Shown: piece after piece, positions 17,650-24,642 of the stretch
Numbering within the stretch: position 1 is the first letter of the stretch
Layout of the letters: every line of letters starts with the position of its first letter
Assembly (NCBI GenBank): GCA_014378195.1
Contig: JACMOC010000084.1
Coordinates: forward strand, 1-64,000
Reading direction: 5' to 3'
Length of the DNA stretch: 64,000 nucleotides
Source: Oligoflexus sp.
Lineage (GTDB): Bacteria; Bdellovibrionota_B; Oligoflexia; Oligoflexales; Oligoflexaceae
The notes under the pieces: model-generated
Seen by the model: the letters and a program-made list of their open reading frames with translations, nothing else
The model's database searches: none
What the model was told of the DNA's origin: nothing
Program-made: the position numbers and the translations under genes

Positions 17650-18969
17650 TCAGCGATGGGTTGGTATCAATCGCTCGAAGTTTGACTCGTAAGGTCGGCC
17701 GCGAATGATCTTGGTTTTGAGATCGTCAAGTGTGCGGGCGCCACTCGCCAGCATAGTCAAACGAAGTCCCCTCATAAAGCCTTCAATCGTATCCTCGACC
17801 GCTTCTTCACTCTGTAACGCCGCTTTTAATAGTGGCAATCCAATGCCTGCAAATTGAGCGCCGAGAGCACAGGCTTTGGCGACTGTCAGGCCGTCCCGCA
17901 CTCCGCCGGTGGCGATAAGTGGAAATTGGGGCAAAGCTTCACGCACGGCTGTCAAACTATAGGCTGTAGGAATGCCCCAATTTCTAAAGCTTAAGCCGAG
18001 CTGACTCACGATCGGCGAAGAGCTTCTCAAGCCTTCGATATGAGCCCACGAAGTGCCTCCGGCCCCTCCGATATCTATCGCCGAAACACCGCATTCCTGT
18101 AGCATGAGGGCCGAGGACGGCGAGATTCCGGAACCAACTTCCTTGGCGATCACAGGGACATTGAGTCTTTTGCAAATCGTCTCAAGGCCCTTCATGATGC
18201 CGGCAAGATTGCGGTCGCCTTCCACTTGAATATGTTCTTGAACCACATTGAAATGAATAGCCAAAGCATCTGCCCTGATCATATCCACTGCGCGGGCGCA
18301 GCGGTCGAGGGCATCGTGATCGGCAAGTTGGGCGATACCGATGTTGCCAATCAAAAACACGTCGGGGGCCGTGTCCTTAACGGAAAAAATAGGAGCGTAT
18401 TCTGCGTTATCCAGAGCGATACGCTGAGATCCGACACCCATTGGTATTTGGTACTTCTGCGCTGCCAGAGCAAGGCGTTTATTGATTTCGATCCCTTTTT
18501 GAATCCCGCCCGTCATCCCCGTGATGAGTATCGGCAAGGCAAATGTCCGGCCTAAAAATTTGACCCGCGTGTCGATCTCCGAGTGGTCGAAAAGGGGCAG
18601 GGCTTCGGGCAGGAAGGAAAGTTCGCCGAACCCGGTGAAGCGGTCTTCTGCTTCCACATCCTGAGACCGACAGATTTCGATATGCTGGTCTTTTCGAATC
18701 TGACCAAGCAGTTCTTGAAGTGTCTGACGTACTTCGGGAGCGATTATAAAGTGAAAGGGATAGAGCTCGGTTTCGAGTCGCCCTTTGAAATGAAAATTCT
18801 GGTCGTTTTGCAAAGAAACGGTAATATGGGTCAGACGGACAGAAAAGCTTTTCTCCCGCAAAGCACTTTCGAGGATGAGTCGATCGGGAGCGCAGGCCGT
18901 CACAAGTCCTGCGTGTCCTTGTCCGGCAATCCAGGGTAAAGCTGGGCTAAGTTTGATGAATTCGGCCAT
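17650..18969 (-). CDS. fni: Type 2 isopentenyl-diphosphate isomerase with N-terminal extension
   Basis: FMN- and NAD(P)H-dependent enzyme interconverting IPP and DMAPP. From about residue 92 the protein follows the type 2 family: RKDQHIEIC, FLPEALPLF, LPILITGMTGGI, MGVGSQRIAL, HFNVVQEHIQVEGD and later KEVGSGIS, DIGGAGGTSWAHIE and ATGGVRDGLTVAKA. The family is normally ~340-350 residues. Here ~90 residues precede it, mixed alpha/beta with no domain I recognise. Start set at ATG 18969; ATG 19011 would add 14 more. It supplies DMAPP for the pathway encoded just downstream on the same strand, beyond one inverted gene. Confidence 0.93.
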   Translation of the reverse strand: MAEFIKLSPALPWIAGQGHAGLVTACAPDRLILESALREKSFSVRLTHITVSLQNDQNFHFKGRLETELYPFHFIIAPEVRQTLQELLGQIRKDQHIEICRSQDVEAEDRFTGFGELSFLPEALPLFDHSEIDTRVKFLGRTFALPILITGMTGGIQKGIEINKRLALAAQKYQIPMGVGSQRIALDNAEYAPIFSVKDTAPDVFLIGNIGIAQLADHDALDRCARAVDMIRADALAIHFNVVQEHIQVEGDRNLAGIMKGLETICKRLNVPVIAKEVGSGISPSSALMLQECGVSAIDIGGAGGTSWAHIEGLRSSSPIVSQLGLSFRNWGIPTAYSLTAVREALPQFPLIATGGVRDGLTVAKACALGAQFAGIGLPLLKAALQSEEAVEDTIEGFMRGLRLTMLASGARTLDDLKTKIIRGRPYESNFERLIPTHR

Positions 18970-19071
18970 GATGCTCGATCCTTTCTTCGCGTCAGAGTAT
19001 GGGTTTAGCATGGGACTTCAAAAAAAGGCGAGTCTTTTGGACAAGCCATGTCATGAGCAAAGGAGTTTTTT

Positions 19072-19392
19072 ATGAGAGTTTTAGTACTAGTTTTAATGAC
19101 ATGCTTTATGGCTTCACAGGCGATGGCAAAAACCATACTTCTAAAGACGGAAGTCGTCGAAGAACAAGAGAAATCCGAGTCCAAAGTGTTCTGCTCAAAA
19201 AACAGCGCCAGCGAAGCAGCCGCGCTTTGCGAAAAGTGGCTCGATCGCCAAAGTAAATCGCTTGGGCAAAGACTCTTGACCAGTTCGTGCAGCCAAGGCG
19301 ATCAGACCGCGGAAGCCGCCTGTCTTTATCGGGCAACGGGTGATTTGAAATATGCTTTGAAAAAATATCGCACTGACACAGAGAGAGAATAA
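19072..19392 (+). CDS. Small secreted protein
   Basis: Unrecognised 106-residue protein. AAAGGAG precedes the ATG at ideal spacing, and the signal peptide (hydrophobic core VLVLMTCFMASQAMA) cuts before KTILL. The mature protein is helical and charged with four cysteines (VFCSKN, ALCEKW, SSCSQG, AACLYR). The last part, AEAACLYRATGDLKYALKKY, resembles a single TPR-like hairpin. The stop codon is followed immediately by the ATG of the epimerase gene, so the two are co-transcribed. Confidence 0.7.
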   Translation: MRVLVLVLMTCFMASQAMAKTILLKTEVVEEQEKSESKVFCSKNSASEAAALCEKWLDRQSKSLGQRLLTSSCSQGDQTAEAACLYRATGDLKYALKKYRTDTERE

Positions 19393-20238
19393 ATGCCGAA
19401 GCTCCTCATCGCCGGCGCGGGCTACCTTGGACTCGCTTTAGCCGAGAGTCTCCGCGGATCTGATACCAAATGTTATCTTGCGCGCCGTTCGCCGCTCGAG
19501 GTCGAGGGATGCATCACCGTCGCCTGCGATTTTACGGATCCTTCGACCCTGGTTCAGCTCCCCATGGTCGAAAGCATTTATTACGCCGTCGCTGCCGACA
19601 GCCGCAGTGAGGAGGCTTATGAAAAAGCCTATTTTATAGGCCTGCAAAACCTCATTCACCATTATCAGCAGCGTGGCCTTGCGCCTCGTTTTTATCTCAG
19701 TTCAACAACGTCTGTGTATGCCGCCTCCAACGGAGAACGGGTGAGCGAAAACGAACGGAACCTTGTTTCCGCAACGCCAAGCCGACATATGGTGCGAGGG
19801 GAGCAGCTTCTCCTTCAATCCGGTTTTCAGGGTGCTATTTTACGATATGGCGGAATCTACGGGCCGGAGCGCACGGGTATGCTGAGACGTGTCCGCGATA
19901 AATTAGAAGTTTTGGCGCCAAACGCGCCCCAATATACCAACCGTATTCATCGGGACGACGCGGTAGGCATCGCGAAATTTCTTATGGGAAAACCGACCGA
20001 CGGGATGATGATACTGAATGCGGTCGATCAAGAGGCTTCGCTGCGTGATGATGTCATACGCTATGTGCTGAAAGCACTCCAGATGAAGGAGGATGATTAT
20101 CCTTTCGATCTGACCCAGGTCTCTGCATCGCATAAGAGAGTTGATTCAACGAAGCTTCAGTCCCTGGGTTATCGCTATATATTTCCAAGTTATCGCGAAG
20201 GTTATGCTTCGCTCCTACAGCTCGTTAAGGAGTCGTAA
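19393..20238 (+). CDS. NAD(P)-dependent epimerase/dehydratase, YeeZ-like SDR
   Basis: 281-residue extended/atypical short-chain dehydrogenase. The N-terminal Rossmann motif is AGAGYLGLALAESL. The active-site region reads YLSSTTSVYAASNGE, with the expected Tyr in SVYA, and RYGGIYGPER matches the substrate-side loop of UDP-sugar-type epimerases and YeeZ proteins. The substrate is not predictable. It starts right after the stop of the small secreted protein gene and overlaps the end of the convergent lipoprotein gene by 14 bases. Confidence 0.85.
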   Translation: MPKLLIAGAGYLGLALAESLRGSDTKCYLARRSPLEVEGCITVACDFTDPSTLVQLPMVESIYYAVAADSRSEEAYEKAYFIGLQNLIHHYQQRGLAPRFYLSSTTSVYAASNGERVSENERNLVSATPSRHMVRGEQLLLQSGFQGAILRYGGIYGPERTGMLRRVRDKLEVLAPNAPQYTNRIHRDDAVGIAKFLMGKPTDGMMILNAVDQEASLRDDVIRYVLKALQMKEDDYPFDLTQVSASHKRVDSTKLQSLGYRYIFPSYREGYASLLQLVKES

Positions 20239-20761
20239 GAGGAATAGGCTCGGGAGTTGTCACCGACGTCCCAGGATCCGAGGGTACGGCCGAAACGGGC
20301 GCTGCGCCTGCACAAAGAGTCATTTTGAGATCATTGAAGCCGCTTTTTGCTACAAACTCCGTACTCGTTTTGCACGTTACATTGGAATACGTTGCAACCT
20401 CACCCGCAAAAGTCTGGACGATTAAACTGTAGGTCTTGCCGGGCACTAGATCCATCGTATCACCCAAGGTGTAATCATAAATGTCTTGGGTCGCTTCGCC
20501 ACTCGAACTCAGAGTGAGTGCGATTCTGTCGTAAGCCTTTGGATTTGCTGGGAAAGTGAGGTCGTTGACACGGAGTAGAGTCGCCTTTGACTCGTCAGTG
20601 CCACGAACGGCCGCGGCTTTTGCGGAGGCAGTGGCGACGGGCGGCGGCGTAATGGGAACTTCAGCTACATCGACAGTTGTACGACGCGTTTTGCAGGCGA
20701 TGACTGTGAAAGACGAGGAGACCGTGAGCGCAAGCGTGAATGAGATCTTAAGGAGTTGCAT
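20225..20761 (-). CDS. Lipoprotein of unknown function (downstream of a pair)
   Basis: 178-residue exported protein with lipobox FTVIAC. The ATG at 20761 has GGAG upstream and begins 14 bases inside the preceding lipoprotein gene, so translation is coupled. After the anchor comes a Pro/Ala-rich spacer (TPPPVATASAKAAAV), then a beta-sandwich-like region (LLRVNDLTFPANPKAYDRIAL...YDYTLGDTMDLVPGKTYSL) with two cysteines, and a Pro/Thr-rich tail. No family recognised. Its end overlaps the epimerase gene by 14 bases. Confidence 0.75.
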   Translation of the reverse strand: MQLLKISFTLALTVSSSFTVIACKTRRTTVDVAEVPITPPPVATASAKAAAVRGTDESKATLLRVNDLTFPANPKAYDRIALTLSSSGEATQDIYDYTLGDTMDLVPGKTYSLIVQTFAGEVATYSNVTCKTSTEFVAKSGFNDLKMTLCAGAAPVSAVPSDPGTSVTTPEPIPLTTP

Positions 20762-21236
20762 CTTGGGCTCCACATTTTACGGTAAAAACAGCCATAAGGG
20801 TATCAAGGGCAGGATTGCCGAGATCATTGTTCGGACGACGAAATCTCATCTTCTCACTCATCTCTGAGACCAGGATCTCTTCGCCATTCTTATAAGCGAA
20901 GTATTGGATCGAGGGTATCTGCGCACGAAAAATAAATGCGTCCGCTAAGGCTTGGTTCTTAATGGTCGTAATAGCTGTTTCGACCACAGAGAGGTTCGTG
21001 ACATCACTCTTAAGAATGACACATTCCGATATGCGGTTCTCAGGAGAACTCTGCGATAAGGCTCCCACGGATTTCCGAAGGATGCGATCAGAATTGCCTG
21101 CCCCTCCCGCTCCGGTGAGTGTTACGGCCGGAGGTGCTGCTTTGGTGTCGGGTTCACCGGATGTCCGGCATCCCATAAATGTCGTTAGGGTAACGAGTGT
21201 GGAGAGTACTATAGAAAAAAGTCGATGAATCCGCAT
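20748..21236 (-). CDS. Lipoprotein of unknown function (upstream of a pair)
   Basis: 162-residue exported protein. ATG 21236 is preceded by GGGGAGG, which rules out the upstream frame extension to 21287. The signal peptide ends in lipobox TFMGC. The mature part has a Gly/Ala-rich spacer (TLTGAGGAGNSDRIL) then a domain with two cysteines (SECVIL and VKCGA) at its edges. It overlaps the downstream lipoprotein gene by 14 bases. The two share the plan anchor, flexible spacer, small disulfide domain and probably act in one complex. Confidence 0.75.
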   Translation of the reverse strand: MRIHRLFSIVLSTLVTLTTFMGCRTSGEPDTKAAPPAVTLTGAGGAGNSDRILRKSVGALSQSSPENRISECVILKSDVTNLSVVETAITTIKNQALADAFIFRAQIPSIQYFAYKNGEEILVSEMSEKMRFRRPNNDLGNPALDTLMAVFTVKCGAQDATP

Positions 21237-21334
21237 AAGACCTCCCCCTGGCAAAGTCCCTTCGATTTTAACACAGAAAATGTCCATCGTAGAACCTGAT
21301 CTGGCCTGTTAAATCATGACATCGGAGGCTTGTC

Positions 21335-21703
21335 ATGCTTTTGCGACTTTATTTACCAGTCCTTGTGCTGATTCTTCTTAAGAATATTTCTGTTTTGGAT
21401 AGAGGCGCGGACGCGCTGATGCAGGGGTTTCAAACGGACTATCAAAACCTGCTGTGTGCCCGTGCTGACGTTTACCAGCGCAATCTAGCGGATAGTTGGC
21501 AGTTTCTAGAGGCGCGTTATCCCTATCTCAACGAGAGGGCGATGCTCCTGCCCGAAGTGGCGCAGGAGGACTGTTCCGAGGCCCACTTTGCGGTCTATCG
21601 CGAAGTGAATCCGAAGCTCCCCCTGATCTACCCGAACTGGTTTGGAATTGAGACCCAGCCGGGATCCGACGGGTCACAAGGAACAAAAAACGATGAATAC
21701 TGA
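21335..21703 (+). CDS. Small membrane-anchored protein of the secretin cluster (first)
   Basis: Unrecognised 122-residue protein. One N-terminal hydrophobic segment (LLRLYLPVLVLILL) without a cleavage site is followed by a helical stretch (DALMQGFQTDYQNLLC) and a mostly polar domain with two cysteines. The plan, one TM helix then an extracytoplasmic domain, is that of minor pilins or TadE-like proteins, but no TadE motif is present. It opens a run of four overlapping plus-strand genes ending in a secretin-like protein. Confidence 0.6.
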   Translation: MLLRLYLPVLVLILLKNISVLDRGADALMQGFQTDYQNLLCARADVYQRNLADSWQFLEARYPYLNERAMLLPEVAQEDCSEAHFAVYREVNPKLPLIYPNWFGIETQPGSDGSQGTKNDEY

Positions 21704-22010
21704 AGCCGGAGATGTGGATTTGATCCTCATGTTTTTCCTCGTGGCGAGTGTTCAGATCGTTCAGTTTTCGGTCCTCCATGCGATGGCGCTTGCGTGGCAA
21801 ACATCTTACCAAAGCCTCGAAACCGAACTCAATCAGGCTCAGGAGAATCCAGAGCCTACATTCCGAGCCTTTGGCCTAACCTTGAAAACGCCGCTGCCTC
21901 GCATCGACTACGGCGCTTACTACCAAAAAAACCGTGATGCGGAGGCCCTATGTATCATCGGACGCGAGAATTTATTACCAGCAGATTTCGCGCGCTTTCG
22001 TTGCGAATAA
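21693..22010 (+). CDS. Small membrane-anchored protein of the secretin cluster (second)
   Basis: Unrecognised 105-residue protein. The chosen ATG at 21693 lies 11 bases inside the previous gene and starts just before a hydrophobic helix (LILMFFLVASVQIVQF). The segment after it, HAMALAWQTSYQSLE, matches DALMQGFQTDYQNLL of the preceding product in position and pattern (A, QT.YQ.L), and both have a later FG(I/L) strand. They may therefore be diverged paralogs. TadE/TadG-like roles are possible but unproved. Confidence 0.6.
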   Translation: MNTEAGDVDLILMFFLVASVQIVQFSVLHAMALAWQTSYQSLETELNQAQENPEPTFRAFGLTLKTPLPRIDYGAYYQKNRDAEALCIIGRENLLPADFARFRCE

Positions 22011-22381
22011 AGTGTTTTAACCTGCCGCCGGTAGCGACCCACCTGGCTTGCTTTATTTTAGGAACCTTGCTTTTTGAGCCGGATACCTCGGGGCGGGTGC
22101 CGCCTGGGATACTCGTGCCGTGGACGCCGCAAAGGATCGAAGGTGGGATCGAACGCACCAAGGATTATAGCGTCGTGTCCAAAACCAAACATTGCCTGCT
22201 CCTCGACGTCCCGGTGAGGGTGTGGCCCGCCGAGGAAAAAAAGCTTTATGCCGTGCTTCCTAAAACCAAAGACATAGGCGCGGCGGTAGCCGCCTTACAC
22301 AAAATAGAGACTGTTTTGGTCGTGCAAACGGCTCAATCCTTGCCGCATTGTGAGATTTCGAATGCCATCGTTTATCCGTAA
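21950..22381 (+). CDS. CpaB/RcpC-like periplasmic protein (tentative)
   Basis: 143-residue protein. The ATG at 21950 lies 61 bases inside the previous gene; a TTG at 22001 would shorten the overlap and place the start near the hydrophobic segment THLACFILGTLLF. After this anchor come a Pro-rich stretch and an alternating domain (HCLLLDVPVRVWPAEEKKLYAVL...TVLVVQTAQ). CpaB/RcpC proteins have one TM helix followed by beta-rich domains and sit directly upstream of the secretin gene, which is the case here. Sequence support by itself is weak. Confidence 0.4.
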   Translation: MYHRTREFITSRFRALSLRIKCFNLPPVATHLACFILGTLLFEPDTSGRVPPGILVPWTPQRIEGGIERTKDYSVVSKTKHCLLLDVPVRVWPAEEKKLYAVLPKTKDIGAAVAALHKIETVLVVQTAQSLPHCEISNAIVYP

Positions 22382-23654
22382 GCTGAGTCTTTTCGCCTTG
22401 GTCTCGTTTTTTGGAATCGCACAAGCGGGGCAGACCGAGCCCAAAATCACGATGCAAGCAGGGCAGACTCAGGTTCTGGCCATTCCATCAGGCTCAACTC
22501 TCGATCTAAACCCACGAAAGATCATCGAAATCGAAGCTTTTGGCAAGGGCCAGGTGCGCCTTCTCGCTTTGAAATCGGGCATAGTCCTTCTTAAAGCTAA
22601 AAACTCAGAAACGGAGAAGACCTGGCTCATAGAAGTTTTGGGCCGGGATCAACAAAGCGATTGGCTACTTCGAAGTGAATGGCAAAGTTTCTTCTGCGCC
22701 CGAAGCGGAGTGCACTGTGATCTCGAAAACAAGGTGATTTCGGGCACGACAGATGATTTGAGTTGGTTTTACGAGGCGCGGGACACATGCAAAAAAAAGA
22801 TGCCGTGCTCGTGGCAGGTCCTACTCTCCGATGCAGCAGCCGCGAAAGCGAGTGTGAATCTCGGGCCTTTGCTTGCTCATTTTCCTTTTAAGTTGACGCC
22901 AGACGGCCAAATTCGTTTGGAAAGTTTTTGTGACGAAACAGACAAAAAGTCTCTGGAAAAGGTCGTGGCGAACCTGGCGGAGACCTACCATATCGCGCCA
23001 CAGATTAGTTGCGCTCTGAGAGCTCCCGACCTATGGGCCATCGATGTTCTGGTCACCGCTGAGAGAAAGGGGCAAGGCGAAATCTCAAATCCACTGCAAT
23101 GGGAGAAAATAGAAATCCCCGAGCGCCAACCGCTAAGAGCCACCCTTGCCGGCTTATCCCAGACTTCGGGCATGCGCATCCTAGCTCAGCCGGCGTTGAG
23201 TTTGAGTCTTGGAGGAACGGCGATCCTTCGCGATGGGCAGGAGATTCAGACTTTGGCCGTGCAAAAGGATACCGAAGAAATTTTATGGAAAACCTCTGGC
23301 TTTCGTCTCGAGCTGAAACTCATTGAAATCAAAGACGAAAAGGCGCGGGTGCAGATTCATATGAACCTGAGTCAACCGCAGGCGGGCCTCAGAACAATTG
23401 ATGCCAGCGAATTTGTGAGTGAACTGTGGCTTCCCTTATCCGTGTTGCAAAAGGTCGGGCGACTGGAGGCGACGCTCGATGGGAGCGAAACGCACAAGGT
23501 CCCCTGGCTCAGTGCTATCCCTTTTCTGGGTGTACTGTTTCGTTGGGACGGTGACACGCACGCCAAAAGCCAGGTCGATATTTTTCTTAGGATTCGTCCA
23601 GGTGCTCTGAACGAAGACTCGCCTGATACGGAGCATTCGCCCGAAACGGGATAA
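22362..23654 (+). CDS. Secretin-like outer-membrane protein (CpaC/RcpA type)
   Basis: 430-residue exported protein. ATG 22362 opens a signal peptide (LSLFALVSFFGIAQAG); a GTG four codons earlier is possible. Residues ~30-95 match the pilus-secretin N-domain (MQAGQTQVLAIPSG...IIEIEAFGKGQVRLLALKSG). The C-terminal ~190 residues carry secretin features: LGGTAILRDGQE, GFRLELKLIEIKDEKARVQIHM and the closing VPWLSAIPFLGVLFRW with VDIFLRIRPG. In Tad systems this multimer forms the outer-membrane gate. The gene overlaps its upstream neighbour by 20 bases and the convergent epmA gene by 68. No ATPase, platform or prepilin peptidase gene lies nearby. Confidence 0.8.
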   Translation: MPSFIRKLSLFALVSFFGIAQAGQTEPKITMQAGQTQVLAIPSGSTLDLNPRKIIEIEAFGKGQVRLLALKSGIVLLKAKNSETEKTWLIEVLGRDQQSDWLLRSEWQSFFCARSGVHCDLENKVISGTTDDLSWFYEARDTCKKKMPCSWQVLLSDAAAAKASVNLGPLLAHFPFKLTPDGQIRLESFCDETDKKSLEKVVANLAETYHIAPQISCALRAPDLWAIDVLVTAERKGQGEISNPLQWEKIEIPERQPLRATLAGLSQTSGMRILAQPALSLSLGGTAILRDGQEIQTLAVQKDTEEILWKTSGFRLELKLIEIKDEKARVQIHMNLSQPQAGLRTIDASEFVSELWLPLSVLQKVGRLEATLDGSETHKVPWLSAIPFLGVLFRWDGDTHAKSQVDIFLRIRPGALNEDSPDTEHSPETG

Positions 23655-24588
23655 CAGAGCCAATACCCTTGAGACCAAGGAGCAAAGCGAGGAGTCGGTC
23701 AAAGCCAAGGGCGTTTCCGCAGCAGGCTTTAAGGCCACTGCGTAGGGCATTCAAAAAATCCTGATCTTCTGGGAGTGGATAGGTCCCGTTTTGAACGCGT
23801 TGTGTATTGCTGGCTTTGAGTCGCTCCCGATTTTCCTCTGGCGAGAGGAGTTCGTCAAACGCGTTGCACAGTTCTACGCCTCCTATGTAGAGTTCGAACC
23901 GTTTGGCGCGGCCTTTTTCAAGCTTCGCGAGGGCGGCTTGTGACGGCGGATAGTCGGTGACAAAAATAGCCGGATAGCCGGCCAGTCTTGGTTCGATGAG
24001 GTCGAGCAGGATCTTAAAATAGGCCGTTTCAAAATCATCGCCTTGATTAAGCGAGACATAACCTTTGGCAATGCCTTTGGCGGCAAGGTCCGGATCGTCA
24101 TCGATAAGCGTGATTCCTGCCCATTGTTCAAAAGCGTCGTACATGGATATGCGGGTGAACGCAGCGGGGAGTTTCAATTTCGCCTGGGTCCCAAGTGCCT
24201 CAGCTGAGGACCTGATGAATTCTTCGGTCAAAGCCATAAAATCAGAGAGGCTGATGCCCGACTCATAATATTCGAGCATCGTGAATTCGGGGTGGTGCCA
24301 GGCGCTGATTTCCCCGTGATTGCGAAAGCTTTTACCGAGATGGTAGACGCGATCGATACCGAAACTGAGCGCCTGCTTCAGGTGCAGCTCGGGACTTGAA
24401 CGCAGATAAAGCCGATGATTATGGAGGCGATGATCCTGCCAGTCAGTTGCAAAATAATTGAGGTGGACTTCGGTGCCTGGTGCAACCACGAGGGTAGGGG
24501 CGTCGATAGAAAGATAAGAGCGGGTTTGGAAAAATTGGTGGATATGATTTTGGAGAAGCTGCCTTGCTTTGAGCTTTTCGATATCCAT
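23587..24588 (-). CDS. epmA: Elongation factor P lysine ligase EpmA (GenX/PoxA)
   Basis: 333-residue paralog of the class II lysyl-tRNA synthetase catalytic domain, lacking the anticodon domain. It attaches (R)-beta-lysine to a lysine of EF-P so that ribosomes pass polyproline. Motifs: APGTEVHLNYF, LYLRSSPELHLKQAL, the motif 2 region FRNHGEISAWHHPEFTMLEYY and motif 3 GNALGFDRLLALLLG. The family starts with the same short helix. GGGAG precedes the ATG. The partners EpmB and EF-P are not in the window. The last 68 bases overlap the secretin gene on the other strand. Confidence 0.93.
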   Translation of the reverse strand: MDIEKLKARQLLQNHIHQFFQTRSYLSIDAPTLVVAPGTEVHLNYFATDWQDHRLHNHRLYLRSSPELHLKQALSFGIDRVYHLGKSFRNHGEISAWHHPEFTMLEYYESGISLSDFMALTEEFIRSSAEALGTQAKLKLPAAFTRISMYDAFEQWAGITLIDDDPDLAAKGIAKGYVSLNQGDDFETAYFKILLDLIEPRLAGYPAIFVTDYPPSQAALAKLEKGRAKRFELYIGGVELCNAFDELLSPEENRERLKASNTQRVQNGTYPLPEDQDFLNALRSGLKACCGNALGFDRLLALLLGLKGIGSVIPFRANAPYQASLRSEHLDES

Positions 24589-24642
24589 GGCGACTCCCAG
24601 CGAAAAAGAGGCTGTTTCCAGCCCCTTTTGGGAGAGCTGGTT

